A stretch of 64,000 bases of DNA from Deltaproteobacteria bacterium (GCA_016874735.1 VGTI01000002.1:73501-137500); one strand, 5' to 3'. Positions 26,155 through 35,077 are shown, numbered from the stretch's first letter. The notes: generated from the letters alone by a model not told the origin. Translations and numbers: made by a program.

Positions 26155-27936
26155 CTATGCACGGTCACTGTCGGCAATTCTAACATCTTCGAGCTGCCCG
26201 CCCAAGACGGTTAAAAGATCGCGTGTGAACGGCGCCTGCTTTGCATCTTCTACCAGCTTAGCACGACGCCCCTCCGCCTCAATCCCACGCTCATGCAGGA
26301 TCGTTGCTGGTAAGGCCGCTGCGCTAGTGGCTTCCGCACCTTTAGCTTCAATTACTAGCATACCATTGAAGGAGAAGAGCTCGCGAAACTGATCGCGAAT
26401 CTTTTGCTGCTCGTCACGCTGCAACAGCGAGCGACTGGCATAACTTTGGTCACTAACAGCAAGGACAATACGCGCGGCACTGTACTCAAGTGGGTGCACT
26501 TCTTCTAGTTTTCGTGCCTGAAGGGGCTTCTCTTGCTTCCAAGCATCGACCAGCTGCCGCCAGCTTGATGGAAATTCCCTAGGTCTGGGCGCACTGGCAG
26601 CACCAGGTACACCGGGCCGGCTAACGGCCAAGGTCGTCTCGCCTGCCGGTAACTGTGACGATTGCACAGCGTTGATTGAAGCTGCAGCAGGCGGCGTCAC
26701 TACCGCGGCTGGAGCGGCTTGACGTGGCGTCGCAGCTGTATTTACTACCGCCGTACCTGTTGTAGTTTCAGTGGCTGCAGCGGTTTGGGTCAGCAACGCA
26801 GCCAGTTCAGGTAACCCTGGGTCAAAGCACCATTCGCAGACATAGTTCTCGAATATGAAGCGGTCCATGCTAGACCCATCTAGGTCATCACGACATTTGA
26901 CTAGGGTGCGAAATATCCTATTGAGGTCGAGAGGGGCCGCCGCCACTACAATCGACTCTAACTTGGCTAACTCCGCATCATCGAGACCAAGCTGCGCAAT
27001 GTCAGCAGCATTCTGTCCCAGGCCTTGCCGCACAAAGGCGTGACGCGCCAAATGCGCTGTCTCCTCCACCACACTTAAAAAGGTCGCTCCCTCTTGATCC
27101 ATCTGATCGATAAGGGCTAATGCCGTCTTAGCATCGCGCTGCACCAAGGCCGTCAGAAGATTCAGGTAAGGCGATGATGACAGGTTAACAACAACCCCGC
27201 GCAGTGCCTCTAGCCCCACACTACCTGCACCCAGAGCAATAGCCTGATCAAGCAAGGTCAGAGCATCGCGTAGAGACCCATGCCCCTCGCGCGCGATCAC
27301 GGCCAATGCACGCTCCTCAGCGCTGATGCCCTCACACTCAACAATTTGCCTCAGCCTTGCCACTATGCGCGGCGTCGCTAGTTTAGCGAGGTGGAAGGCC
27401 TGGCAACGCGAAACTATAGTCTGAGGAACTTTATGCATCTCGGTAGTGGCAAAGACGAACACCACATGCGATGGTGGCTCCTCTAGCGTCTTCAGCAATG
27501 CATTGAAGGCCGCCTGCGACAGCATGTGCACTTCGTCAATAATATAAACCTTGAACGCCGAACGCTGGGGCAAATAAACCACCGTTTCCTGCAAGGCTCT
27601 GACGTCGTTAACGCCGGTGTTGGAAGCACCGTCAATCTCCAGCACGTCCTCATGGTTGCCCCTAGCGATAGCGACACAACTCTCACAGGTGTTACACGGC
27701 TCGATACCGTGCTCCGTCTGAAGCCTCTGACTGCAATTCAGCGCCTTGGCATAAAGACGAGCAACCGTCGTCTTGCCAACACCCCTGACGCCCGTGAAAA
27801 TCACGCCGTGCGGCTCTCGCTCCATAGCGATCGCGTTAGCCAAAGCTCTGGCAACGGACTCTTGACCCACTAACTCAGCAAAGCTTTTGGGTCGGTATTT
27901 GCGCGCTAAGGGCTGATAGCTCACAACCAAGACCAT
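26155..27936 (-). CDS. dnaX: DNA polymerase III gamma/tau subunit
   Basis: The clamp-loader ATPase of the replisome. The AAA+ domain has GVRGVGKTTVARL (Walker A, about residue 51), the four-Cys zinc module (CSQ, CNTCESC), DEVHMLS (Walker B) and TTEMHKVPQTIVSRC (sensor 1). Domain III follows, then an Ala/Pro/Thr-rich linker (about 375-445) and a C-terminal tau-like domain. At 593 residues it is normal for the family. ATG 27936 is used; the GTG at 27924 would give the more usual MSYQPLARKYRP. It sits 24 nt after the SRP RNA, as in many bacteria. Confidence 0.96.
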   Translation of the reverse strand: MVLVVSYQPLARKYRPKSFAELVGQESVARALANAIAMEREPHGVIFTGVRGVGKTTVARLYAKALNCSQRLQTEHGIEPCNTCESCVAIARGNHEDVLEIDGASNTGVNDVRALQETVVYLPQRSAFKVYIIDEVHMLSQAAFNALLKTLEEPPSHVVFVFATTEMHKVPQTIVSRCQAFHLAKLATPRIVARLRQIVECEGISAEERALAVIAREGHGSLRDALTLLDQAIALGAGSVGLEALRGVVVNLSSSPYLNLLTALVQRDAKTALALIDQMDQEGATFLSVVEETAHLARHAFVRQGLGQNAADIAQLGLDDAELAKLESIVVAAAPLDLNRIFRTLVKCRDDLDGSSMDRFIFENYVCEWCFDPGLPELAALLTQTAAATETTTGTAVVNTAATPRQAAPAAVVTPPAAASINAVQSSQLPAGETTLAVSRPGVPGAASAPRPREFPSSWRQLVDAWKQEKPLQARKLEEVHPLEYSAARIVLAVSDQSYASRSLLQRDEQQKIRDQFRELFSFNGMLVIEAKGAEATSAAALPATILHERGIEAEGRRAKLVEDAKQAPFTRDLLTVLGGQLEDVRIADSDRA

Positions 27937-27960
27937 CCTTAACTGCGGGTAAGAGTCGTA

Positions 27961-28080
27961 AGCCCAGTGTGATAGCCAGATGACCTAGGCACCCATCAGA
28001 CACCTCTACCGTTGCTCCCTTCCGGGCCTGGCGGGGTTCGTGGGCCAACGTCACCCAGGATCTGGCTATCACACTGGGCT
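27961..28080 (-). ncRNA. ffs: Signal recognition particle RNA (4.5S)
   Basis: Read on the minus strand, the 120-nt segment contains the universal SRP core, CCAGGCCCGGAAGGGAGCAAC, near its centre, which binds Ffh. The ends (27961-27981 and 28060-28080) form a perfect 21-bp helix, giving the long hairpin typical of the bacterial small SRP RNA. It precedes dnaX directly, an arrangement known from other bacteria. The 5' and 3' ends are set by the terminal helix. Confidence 0.95.
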
Positions 28081-28096
28081 ATCGATAAGCGCCCCG

Positions 28097-28125
28097 GTTA
28101 TATCGCACCCCAACGAAGCTGTCCA
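28097..28125 (-). promoter_or_regulatory. Sigma-70-type promoter for the SRP RNA and dnaX operon
   Basis: On the minus strand TGGACA and TATAAC are separated by exactly 17 nt, one mismatch each from the consensus boxes. Transcription would start a few nucleotides upstream of the SRP terminal helix, so the RNA's 5' end would then be trimmed. Confidence 0.6.
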
Positions 28126-28212
28126 GAACCGGCTGCTTATATTCTAACTGAGGGACCTTTTCTGGCGATTATAGGGTGGACCAACCCGTGCAAGTGGCGG
28201 TACTCTCGGACT

Positions 28213-28872
28213 ATGACCATCGAGCTTATTCAGCGTGAGTTTGCCTACTTAGCGGGTGCTTTCGTCACCCTCTTTTTCATCATCGATCCTTTGACCACAG
28301 TCCCTGTCTACATGACCCTCACTGAGCGCTACAGCGACGATCATCGACGCCAGATTTGTGCCAAGGCAAGTACGATAGCCCTGGGCATACTTCTCGTTGT
28401 GGCCTTTGCGGGGCTAAAGTTATTCGAGCTTTTTGGCATTACCTTACCGGCCTTCCAAATTGCTGGCGGTATCCTGCTCCTGATCGTTGGTATTGCTCAG
28501 GTCAATGAAGTCCGTAGTAAAGTGAGTCCCAACGAAGAGGACGAAAGCTTGGAGAAGGACGATATTACGGTCTTTCCTCTAGCCATGCCTCTACTCGCTG
28601 GACCAGGCGCCATTTCAACAGTCATCCTGATGGCCACCAAAGCTAGCGGCCTCATGCGCAAAGTGGAACTAGTGCTCGCAATAACGGCCTGCATAGCTCT
28701 AGCTTATTTGACCCTACGCGCAGCAAAGTATCTGTTCAAACTCCTCGGCAACACGGGACTAAACCTGCTATCGAGGATCATGGGCCTGCTACTGACTGCG
28801 ATGGGAGTCCAGTTTGTCATCAACGGAGCTAGGGACATTCTACCGCTACTAGTAGCCGGGAGCGGTGGCTAG
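28213..28872 (+). CDS. MarC-family (UPF0056) integral membrane protein
   Basis: A 219-residue inner-membrane protein with six predicted helices (for example LILIVGI-type AFQIAGGILLLIVGIAQV and LAYLTLRAAKYLF). FFIIDPLTTVPVYMTLT near the N-terminus and FPLAMPLLAGPGAIST (about residue 118) are the two MarC repeats with their conserved Pro/Gly. MarC was named from a multiple antibiotic resistance locus, but its transport function is unproven. ATG 28213 is chosen because the family begins there; the 67 upstream codons lie opposite the SRP RNA region and are not protein-like. Confidence 0.92.
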   Translation: MTIELIQREFAYLAGAFVTLFFIIDPLTTVPVYMTLTERYSDDHRRQICAKASTIALGILLVVAFAGLKLFELFGITLPAFQIAGGILLLIVGIAQVNEVRSKVSPNEEDESLEKDDITVFPLAMPLLAGPGAISTVILMATKASGLMRKVELVLAITACIALAYLTLRAAKYLFKLLGNTGLNLLSRIMGLLLTAMGVQFVINGARDILPLLVAGSGG

Positions 28873-29606
28873 AGTCTAACGCCCCAGCTGCGCAAAATAT
28901 CCGCTGCTTCGGCTTCGGAGAGTGCCTTTTTAAACCGAGCCCCCGACTTACCTTTGACGCGACGCTCACAATCAGCCCAATTGGTGTGCCGCATCGGTAC
29001 GCCGTCCACCAAACTTAGGTAACAGTGCGCTGCCTGCTTGGCCTGCTTGGGGCGCATTTCAGGCAATGCAAAGTTGTCAGGCACATCATGGATTGCCACT
29101 GCGTATTTTAGTAGAGGACCCCGGTAGAGATTCACGCGCTGACCCTTCGTGTAAGCAACTGCGATCTCATCTACGCGCTCGTTGCCTGGAACTCCTGTGT
29201 GTCCTCGGACATAACGCCAGTCTATTCCACCCGACTTAGAACGTGCTGAGCTCAGGCGGACAAGCTCTTCCCAATGGTCACGATTGGCAACTGGTTGACC
29301 CTCCGCCGTTAACCACCCACGCTGACGCCAGCCCCACACCCACTGCGTGATACCGCGAATGACGTAGGTCGAGTCGGTGTAGATAATCACCGGATGTGTC
29401 GTCGCCCTTGCGGACTCCAGACCACGAATCACTGCTAACAACTCCATTTGGTTGTTAGTGGTCATGTGGTCACCACCACCAAGCTCGACCACCTGCCCCT
29501 CGGGGAAAACGACGATAGTTGCCCAGCCTCCGGGCCCCGGATTGCCGGAACATGCCCCGTCGGTGAAGATGACGATGCCCTCAAGATCCCGCTTTAGTGC
29601 ATCCAA
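28869..29606 (-). CDS. rnhA: Ribonuclease HI with C-terminal hybrid-binding (viroplasmin-like) domain
   Basis: Degrades RNA in RNA-DNA hybrids. The RNase H core (about residues 10-150) shows the catalytic acids in IVIFTDGACSGNPG, MELLAV, YTDSTY and ERVDEIA. After a linker, residues about 190-240 contain WADCERRVKGKSGARFKKALS, which matches the caulimovirus viroplasmin/RNase H1 hybrid-binding fold (W-x-x-C-x-x-x-V-x-G-x-x-G-A-x-F-K). That domain is usually N-terminal; here it is C-terminal. TTG 29606 has GGGGGCG upstream; TTG 29627 is the alternative. The gene overlaps convergent marC by 4 nt. Confidence 0.88.
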   Translation of the reverse strand: MDALKRDLEGIVIFTDGACSGNPGPGGWATIVVFPEGQVVELGGGDHMTTNNQMELLAVIRGLESARATTHPVIIYTDSTYVIRGITQWVWGWRQRGWLTAEGQPVANRDHWEELVRLSSARSKSGGIDWRYVRGHTGVPGNERVDEIAVAYTKGQRVNLYRGPLLKYAVAIHDVPDNFALPEMRPKQAKQAAHCYLSLVDGVPMRHTNWADCERRVKGKSGARFKKALSEAEAADILRSWGVRL

Positions 29607-29654
29607 AGGAGCGCCCCCAGTCGCCAAAAGGTAAACTACCGAGCGCCTAAAGTT

Positions 29655-30491
29655 TCACCAGCCAGCCGCTGAGGTCAACGACTCTTTCAAGAAATCGTGG
29701 TTCGTCGGCAAGGTCAGATCCACGTAGCTCGAGGCTTTGACAGTGCGAAACTTACCGTCTTTCGGCAGGGACACTAAGCCACCGCCCGAGGTCGTCGCCA
29801 CAAGCTTGCCATCAATCAGCATCGGGCCACCAGAATCTCCGGATCCACTGGCCACGTGCTCGCCTTGAGGCACCTCTAGGTCACTCGCTGTCGGCACACC
29901 GGTAAATTCAATCATGCCGTTCTTGATGCGCTCGATTTTGTTGGTCCCCATCCTCTTGATGCCACCACCGGATCCGACCTGATTCCCATAGCGATCACGA
30001 TCGTAATCGTTAAGCCCGTAGCCGACTATTGTGAACTGCTGGCCCACGATCGGACGTTTAGTGTGAAACGACACCACGCCTGGAGCAGCGTCAGCGGGGA
30101 ACGTGATAACGGCAATATCGTGATTGTTCAAAACAGCTGGGTTGTTGACGAAATCGGGATGATGCACAAAACCTGTGGCATCGACTTCTTCCGCCGTGCC
30201 GTCCGCTTTTTCACGAACAAATTTAACTGCGGACGCCGGGGCATCCATAGTGGCCAGGTCGTAAACACAATGAGCCGCCGTTACCACCTGACTCGCATTA
30301 ACAAAGGTACCGGTACAGGTTCCAGAGATCCGACCATACTCGACGCGCAAAGCCACGACAGCCGGAAAAGCTCCAGTGGCATTGATACCGTTGGTCACCT
30401 TCACATTTGATTTAGATGCGGTTGGCCCCCCGCAACCGTATAAAGCTGCGACTAAGGTTAGGGCAAGGAGCTGAAGCAGATTGTTGTTCAT
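29655..30491 (-). CDS. Trypsin-like serine protease (S1), secreted lipoprotein
   Basis: 278 residues with an intact triad: His74 in TAAHC, Asp125 in NNHDIAVI and Ser220 in GSGDSGGP. The signal peptide ends in a good lipobox, LYGC (Cys20), so it is anchored in a membrane facing the periplasm or outside. KVTNGINATGAFP at about 31-43 resembles the zymogen N-terminus. It has the same architecture as the protease at 9945 but a shorter tail. Substrate unknown. Confidence 0.92.
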   Translation of the reverse strand: MNNNLLQLLALTLVAALYGCGGPTASKSNVKVTNGINATGAFPAVVALRVEYGRISGTCTGTFVNASQVVTAAHCVYDLATMDAPASAVKFVREKADGTAEEVDATGFVHHPDFVNNPAVLNNHDIAVITFPADAAPGVVSFHTKRPIVGQQFTIVGYGLNDYDRDRYGNQVGSGGGIKRMGTNKIERIKNGMIEFTGVPTASDLEVPQGEHVASGSGDSGGPMLIDGKLVATTSGGGLVSLPKDGKFRTVKASSYVDLTLPTNHDFLKESLTSAAGW

Positions 30492-30597
30492 CGATCGCTC
30501 TCCCAGGATTCTCGGCTGCCCTTTACCCTACTTTTGGCTGGCTGGCTAGTTAAATGTGATTCGATTCCTACTTTTCGCTAAATTAAGCAAAAACTAC

Positions 30598-30651
30598 CAA
30601 AAATTACAAGAGGCTCGAAGGCTCCCGCCAAAAAGACGGAAACCACGAGCC
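30598..30651 (-). terminator. Possible terminator after the 31619 lipoprotein gene
   Basis: On the minus strand GGCTCG and CGAGCC form a 6-bp stem with a long loop, followed by TCTTGTAATTTTT. Position just after the lipoprotein stop fits a terminator; the long loop makes it uncertain. Confidence 0.4.
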
Positions 30652-30686
30652 GATCACAAGTATTTCTTTGGGATGGCTGCGGCAAA

Positions 30687-31619
30687 CTACCTAGCTGCGT
30701 TAACCGCCCCGTTGTAGAGAAACTGAATCGTGCGGGCAAAAGTGCCGGTGAGCGAAGTTTTTGCCGTGGCCGGTACCCCGTAGTCATCGACGACCACGCT
30801 AGCAATGGACACAGTGTGCGCCTTCCCGCCTACGTCGATCATCGCGGTCAAAACCTGGTAATCCTTGATCGTGCTTTTGGTCTCAACCAAAGTGGATACG
30901 TACATGTAATGCCCGTTACCAAGGTTGTAGTGTTCAGCGTTCTCTGAATAGGTGGTTCGAATGGTCATGACTGAGACCTTTTGGCTGCCATCCTTATCAA
31001 TACGCCAGCCCCTATCCCAGCCACTGTCGGCATTTGCGGGCAGCGCCGTGATGACGATGTTGCCAGGAGTTTGCCCCTGAAAACTAGCCATGGCGCGCTG
31101 GTTCTCGAGGTCCCCCTCTTTCGGGGCCAGGGTCGTGTAGTGCTTTTCTGCCGTTACAGGCATCTTGAGTGCACCACCAAAAAAGGCCGCCACCTGGCCT
31201 TTTGTCGTTACCATCGGTGTTAGTTCCACTGGGACCGGAGCGCCACCGCCAGCGTATGGCTGGCTCAGTAAATCTACGAACCGCTGCGTCGCTGTTCCAC
31301 TCGCTGTGCAAAGCTGAGCGTACTGCTCGGCATGTTTTGGGTTCTTCACGATCGCCGTCTTACCTGCAGCTGCGCACCAACTGTTGGGAGTAGCTGCGAG
31401 CTTGGACCCGCTGCCCGATCCTGTGTTGCCGCCTAGCTCGAACGGACTATCTTTCGCCTCTTTCGTGGCGTCGCCTGCGGCAGCGTCGGTCTTTTTAGCG
31501 ATCTTCTTGGCACCTGATGACTTGGGTGCTCCGCCGCCCGATTCGGGCTCGGTGCTACACCCTACGGCTCCTAAAAAACCGAGAATACTGACCATTAAGA
31601 CGTTACGCAGCCCGATCAT
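30687..31619 (-). CDS. Lipoprotein of unknown function
   Basis: 310 residues. ATG 31619 has GGGAGGGG directly upstream. The signal peptide ends in a plausible lipobox, AVGC, at about Cys21. A low-complexity linker rich in Ser, Gly, Lys and Ala (about 23-75) leads to a globular region with two cysteines (SWCAAAGK, AQLCTASG) and a beta-rich C-terminal half (VSVMTIRTTYSENAEHYN). I do not recognise the family. Upstream is the very AT-rich spacer shared with the divergent Sm-like gene. Confidence 0.75.
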   Translation of the reverse strand: MIGLRNVLMVSILGFLGAVGCSTEPESGGGAPKSSGAKKIAKKTDAAAGDATKEAKDSPFELGGNTGSGSGSKLAATPNSWCAAAGKTAIVKNPKHAEQYAQLCTASGTATQRFVDLLSQPYAGGGAPVPVELTPMVTTKGQVAAFFGGALKMPVTAEKHYTTLAPKEGDLENQRAMASFQGQTPGNIVITALPANADSGWDRGWRIDKDGSQKVSVMTIRTTYSENAEHYNLGNGHYMYVSTLVETKSTIKDYQVLTAMIDVGGKAHTVSIASVVVDDYGVPATAKTSLTGTFARTIQFLYNGAVNAAR

Positions 31620-31868
31620 AGGCCCCTCCCAATCACGTTTTTCCTCCAATTACAGGCCGTATCGGCAAAGCTCACAAAATATTTAGGCAATTAATACAAA
31701 GACCAAAATACCCATTATTTTTAGATAATTATACAGCGTTCAATTCAATTGATTAAAATAATTTTAATTCGCTTATGTTTTAAAATTTATTTATTTATTA
31801 AAAAATTGAATATTTTAAAAAAATATTATAAAACCAGCCACACAAACCGAATTCGTAAGGGGGGAGCC

Positions 31869-32069
31869 ATGTCCGCCGAAGAGATGCGTGATTATTGCAA
31901 CAGCCTAAGTTCATTCAAAATTCGTGTCCAAGTTCGGCTCAAAAACGGCCAGGAAGTCATGACTGGGCGGATTATTAAAGTGGACTTAGACCGCTTTCAA
32001 CTTGTCAGCGACAGCGATGTGATCCACGACCTAAACTACAGTTGGGTTGCCCGTATCAAGAACGCTTGA
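31869..32069 (+). CDS. Small Sm-like (Hfq-fold candidate) protein
   Basis: 66 residues starting at ATG 31869, which is preceded by a strong AGGGGGGAG. After a short helix (MSAEEMRDYCNSL) the segment FKIRVQVRLKNGQEVMTG-RIIKVDLDRFQLVSD has the strand order of Sm1 (x-L-x-N-G and G-x-I-x-x-x-D-x-F-x-L), and a final strand WVARIKN would close the barrel. Hfq itself has a YKHAIS motif here, which is absent. An RNA-binding role is plausible but not shown. Alternative: an unrelated five-stranded SH3-like protein. Confidence 0.65.
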   Translation: MSAEEMRDYCNSLSSFKIRVQVRLKNGQEVMTGRIIKVDLDRFQLVSDSDVIHDLNYSWVARIKNA

Positions 32070-32075
32070 ATCCTC

Positions 32076-32291
32076 TTGCGGTCGCCAGCACGGAGGCTCG
32101 GTACTGCTGCCGCATGGGCAGCCTATATCGCGCTCGGTAGTCGCGTTGGTCAATTAGTCCCATCCGGTCAGGCCTCTGCCTTGGGCATGTCATTTACGGC
32201 GTGCGTCGTATTGCCTTTTGGCCTAACTCTGTCGGATCTTCGGTCTCTGATACTGCAAGTCAGACCACGAAAATCACCGAAAATGATTTAA
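32076..32291 (+). pseudogene. Remnant of an EamA/RhtA-type exporter
   Basis: A 71-codon open stretch, with no start signal, whose segment AAAWAAYIALGSRVGQ then SALGMSFTACVVLPFGL resembles a repeat half of RhtA-like EamA transporters (W-x-x-Y-I-x-x-G-x-x, then A-L-G-M-x-x-A-x-x-x-x-P-F-G). RhtA proteins have about 290 residues and ten helices, so this is a fragment truncated at both ends. It follows the Sm-like stop in the same frame. Confidence 0.4.
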
Positions 32292-32345
32292 ACTAGGCTT
32301 AACTGTTTGGCTCTGTGTTCTTACTTAATACAGCGAAGAGTCCTG

Positions 32346-34046
32346 ATGAGCCTGGATGCATTAAAGCAAAACTCTCGGAATTTAAATCTAGTCTGCCTTT
32401 TGTTCATCTGCGGCGCTATTTGGGCAATTTACGGCGAGACTCTGAACTTTGATTTCCTCTCTTGGGACGACGACCAAAATGTAGTCAACAACCGATGGTT
32501 ACACCCCGGTCTTTGGTGGCAGTTCTGGCTCAAGCCTTATCTCTGCATGTATTTACCGCCTGTTTACTCTATATGGTATGCACTCACACGACTCGACGAC
32601 AAACCCTACCCCATTTATTTTCATGCGCTTAACGTAATGATACACACGGTCAACAGTGTAATCGTATTTTTTATCGCTAAATTCGCGATATCTTGCCGTC
32701 TCCGCACGCGAAGTGCCCACGCAGATCACCCGGAGAGGCGTGTCTTGATTGCAGCCACGCTGGCTACTCTCATCTTCGCACTCCACCCTATCCAAATCGA
32801 AGCTGTGACATGGATCACAGGACTAAGAGATCTACTCGGTGGCTTTGGTATTTTGGTAGCCACGTCCCTCTACTTACAAGCTGCGGGACGCTGGCGGTTC
32901 GTAATTGCTTCATGGCTCGCCTTTATCTTCGCCATGCTGTGCAAGCCCTCGACCGTAGCCTTTCCAGCCGCTTTATTTGGACTAATTTGGATGCAAAACG
33001 GCGGCATAACCTGGGCCAGAGTCGGCCGCCTGTTCCCTTGGTTCTTATCGATCGTACCTACCATTCTCGTAACGACCGCAGCACAGACGGAGATCGCCGA
33101 CCGAGAACTCGCGCAGATAAACTTTTGGCAACGCATCCTAGTCACACTCGATTCCTATGCTTTTTATATCAAAAAGTGGGCTCTCCCCATTGGACTTACC
33201 AACGATTATGGACGCAAGCCGAGCGTAGCCCTAGCTGATCCGCAATTGATCTTTAGTTGTCTTTTGATAGTTGCTCTCTTAATTGTCCTGATGATTTTTC
33301 GCAAAAAATTAGGAGGGCCTTTTCTATCGTGGTGCATGTTCGCGGCGGCGATGGCACTGCCCACATCAGGCATTGTGACTTTCCCATTCCAACACACATC
33401 AACTGTCACGGATCACTACTTCTATCTTTGTGCTGCCGGTATTTCTATAGCCTCTGGTTTGCTGATCAGCTCCGTGAACTCAAATCTATTAAACATTTGC
33501 TCTGTCATGGTGCTGATAAGCTATGTATTTCTTGATCTTAAACAGTTGCCGCGCTGGCAATCCGATTCCGCAATGTTTCCGGCCATGGTTGCCGCCAACC
33601 CTAATAGCTACGCCGGTTATACGGGCATGGCTGCTATCGCCATGAAAGACAAGAGGCGACTCGACGCCTTGCAGTATTTACAGTCAGCGCAGAGGATTGA
33701 TCCAGATAAAGTGGATTTACTTGCTAACAAGGGGCTAGTACTTAATGAGCTCGGTCGCTATGAAGATGTGATCACAGAATTAGGTCGCGTATTGCCAGCG
33801 AGAAGCATCATCGTTGATAGTCCTGTCTCAGCGCCAAGTGTGTCCATCTACTACATGATGATTGCTTATGCGCATATTAGGCTTGATCAAATAGAGCAAA
33901 GCCTACCCTACATCTGCCGCGCGCAGCTAGCCGACCCCTCGAATTCTGATGTTGTAGGATTCATGCCTCTAGTTATGAAACATTTGGGTCATCAACCTTT
34001 TGACCCAAATGTTTGCCCTAACTTAAAAGCAATCAAAGAATGGTAA
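32346..34046 (+). CDS. TMTC-like membrane glycosyltransferase with TPR repeats
   Basis: 566 residues with about ten membrane helices, then a soluble C-terminal TPR region (about 425-545; ALQYLQSAQRIDPDKVDLL). LSWDDDQNVVNNRWLH near residue 40 is the N-terminal catalytic-loop D-D-x-x-x-V motif of GT-C fold enzymes such as TMTC O-mannosyltransferases, and HALNVMIHTVNS and ALHPIQIEAVTWITGLRDLL match the family. ATG 32346 has GAAGAG upstream. It would transfer a sugar from a lipid-linked donor; substrate and acceptor are unknown. Confidence 0.82.
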   Translation: MSLDALKQNSRNLNLVCLLFICGAIWAIYGETLNFDFLSWDDDQNVVNNRWLHPGLWWQFWLKPYLCMYLPPVYSIWYALTRLDDKPYPIYFHALNVMIHTVNSVIVFFIAKFAISCRLRTRSAHADHPERRVLIAATLATLIFALHPIQIEAVTWITGLRDLLGGFGILVATSLYLQAAGRWRFVIASWLAFIFAMLCKPSTVAFPAALFGLIWMQNGGITWARVGRLFPWFLSIVPTILVTTAAQTEIADRELAQINFWQRILVTLDSYAFYIKKWALPIGLTNDYGRKPSVALADPQLIFSCLLIVALLIVLMIFRKKLGGPFLSWCMFAAAMALPTSGIVTFPFQHTSTVTDHYFYLCAAGISIASGLLISSVNSNLLNICSVMVLISYVFLDLKQLPRWQSDSAMFPAMVAANPNSYAGYTGMAAIAMKDKRRLDALQYLQSAQRIDPDKVDLLANKGLVLNELGRYEDVITELGRVLPARSIIVDSPVSAPSVSIYYMMIAYAHIRLDQIEQSLPYICRAQLADPSNSDVVGFMPLVMKHLGHQPFDPNVCPNLKAIKEW

Positions 34047-34069
34047 GATCGATACTGATTTGAGGACTA

Positions 34070-35077
34070 TTAAATCGAAAAGCGATACAAAGTGGACTGG
34101 CGGTAGACTTGATCTGGCATCAGGACGGTAGATGGAAACTGAGGTTTATTGGGAGAATCGGGGAAGCGCTGCGCCTCTAAACAAAATCCGGAGTGCTTCC
34201 CAAATGAAGCATCGTCTAGAAAATTACCGCTATAAAACTGTAAGCCTGGTTCAGTCGTCCACATCTGCATCTTGCGTCCACTGTGGGGATCGATCACCTC
34301 TGCAGCGAGCCTAAAGACGCCATACTCACCTTGTATGACGTAATTGTGATCATAGCCACTTCCCATGGTTAGCTGCGGATAATTGTCATCAATATTCCGT
34401 CCGATGGGCTTGAATTCACGAAAATCTAGGGGCGTGCCACGGACCTCTTGGATATCCCCGGTAGGTATCATAGTGGCATCAACCGGGGTAAATTTATCAG
34501 CGTATATTTTAAGTTCATGATCAAGAATCTGAGGACAAGCGATAAGATCAGCTGCGAGGTTAAAATAACAATGGCTAGTCAAATTGACGATTGTTGTAGC
34601 AGTTGTTCGCGCTTCGTAATCAATCTGTAAACCACAATCATCCGTGAGTGTATAGCTAACCATGGTCGTGAGTTGTCCTGGATAGCCTTCTTCGCCGTCA
34701 GCACTTCGATATGTAAACGAAATTTTTGTATCACTTAAACGTTTCTGGACCAACCACACTATGCGATCGAAGCCTCGATTTCCGCCATGAAGGTGATGAC
34801 CATGATTGTGAGTGGCCAATCTAAAACGACGTCCCTCAAGGGTGAATGTCCCGTTGGCTATGCGATTTGCATAACGACCACAGATTGCACCTAAATAACA
34901 CGGATTTTCCGCGTAATGCTCAATCCTGTCATAACCGAGCACCACATTTCCAAAATGGCCGTGGCGATCAGGAGCAAGAAGTGACATCACGATGCCGCCG
35001 AGATTGCTGACTTGCGCCCTAAGCCCGGATGGATGCTTTAATGTATAAACTTTAACGTCGTCGGAGATCTTCGCCAT
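34070..35077 (-). CDS. galM: Aldose 1-epimerase (mutarotase)
   Basis: Interconverts alpha and beta anomers of aldoses. The 335-residue protein has GRYANRIANGTFTL with the substrate-binding Arg/Asn, HNHGHHLHGG with a catalytic His, NLTSHCYFNL with the second His (about residue 174) and LEAQRFPDSPN with the catalytic Glu near the end. No signal peptide, so it is cytoplasmic. It overlaps the 3' end of the GH31 gene by 26 nt and is probably co-transcribed, supporting a sugar-uptake role. Confidence 0.94.
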   Translation of the reverse strand: MAKISDDVKVYTLKHPSGLRAQVSNLGGIVMSLLAPDRHGHFGNVVLGYDRIEHYAENPCYLGAICGRYANRIANGTFTLEGRRFRLATHNHGHHLHGGNRGFDRIVWLVQKRLSDTKISFTYRSADGEEGYPGQLTTMVSYTLTDDCGLQIDYEARTTATTIVNLTSHCYFNLAADLIACPQILDHELKIYADKFTPVDATMIPTGDIQEVRGTPLDFREFKPIGRNIDDNYPQLTMGSGYDHNYVIQGEYGVFRLAAEVIDPHSGRKMQMWTTEPGLQFYSGNFLDDASFGKHSGFCLEAQRFPDSPNKPQFPSTVLMPDQVYRQSTLYRFSI

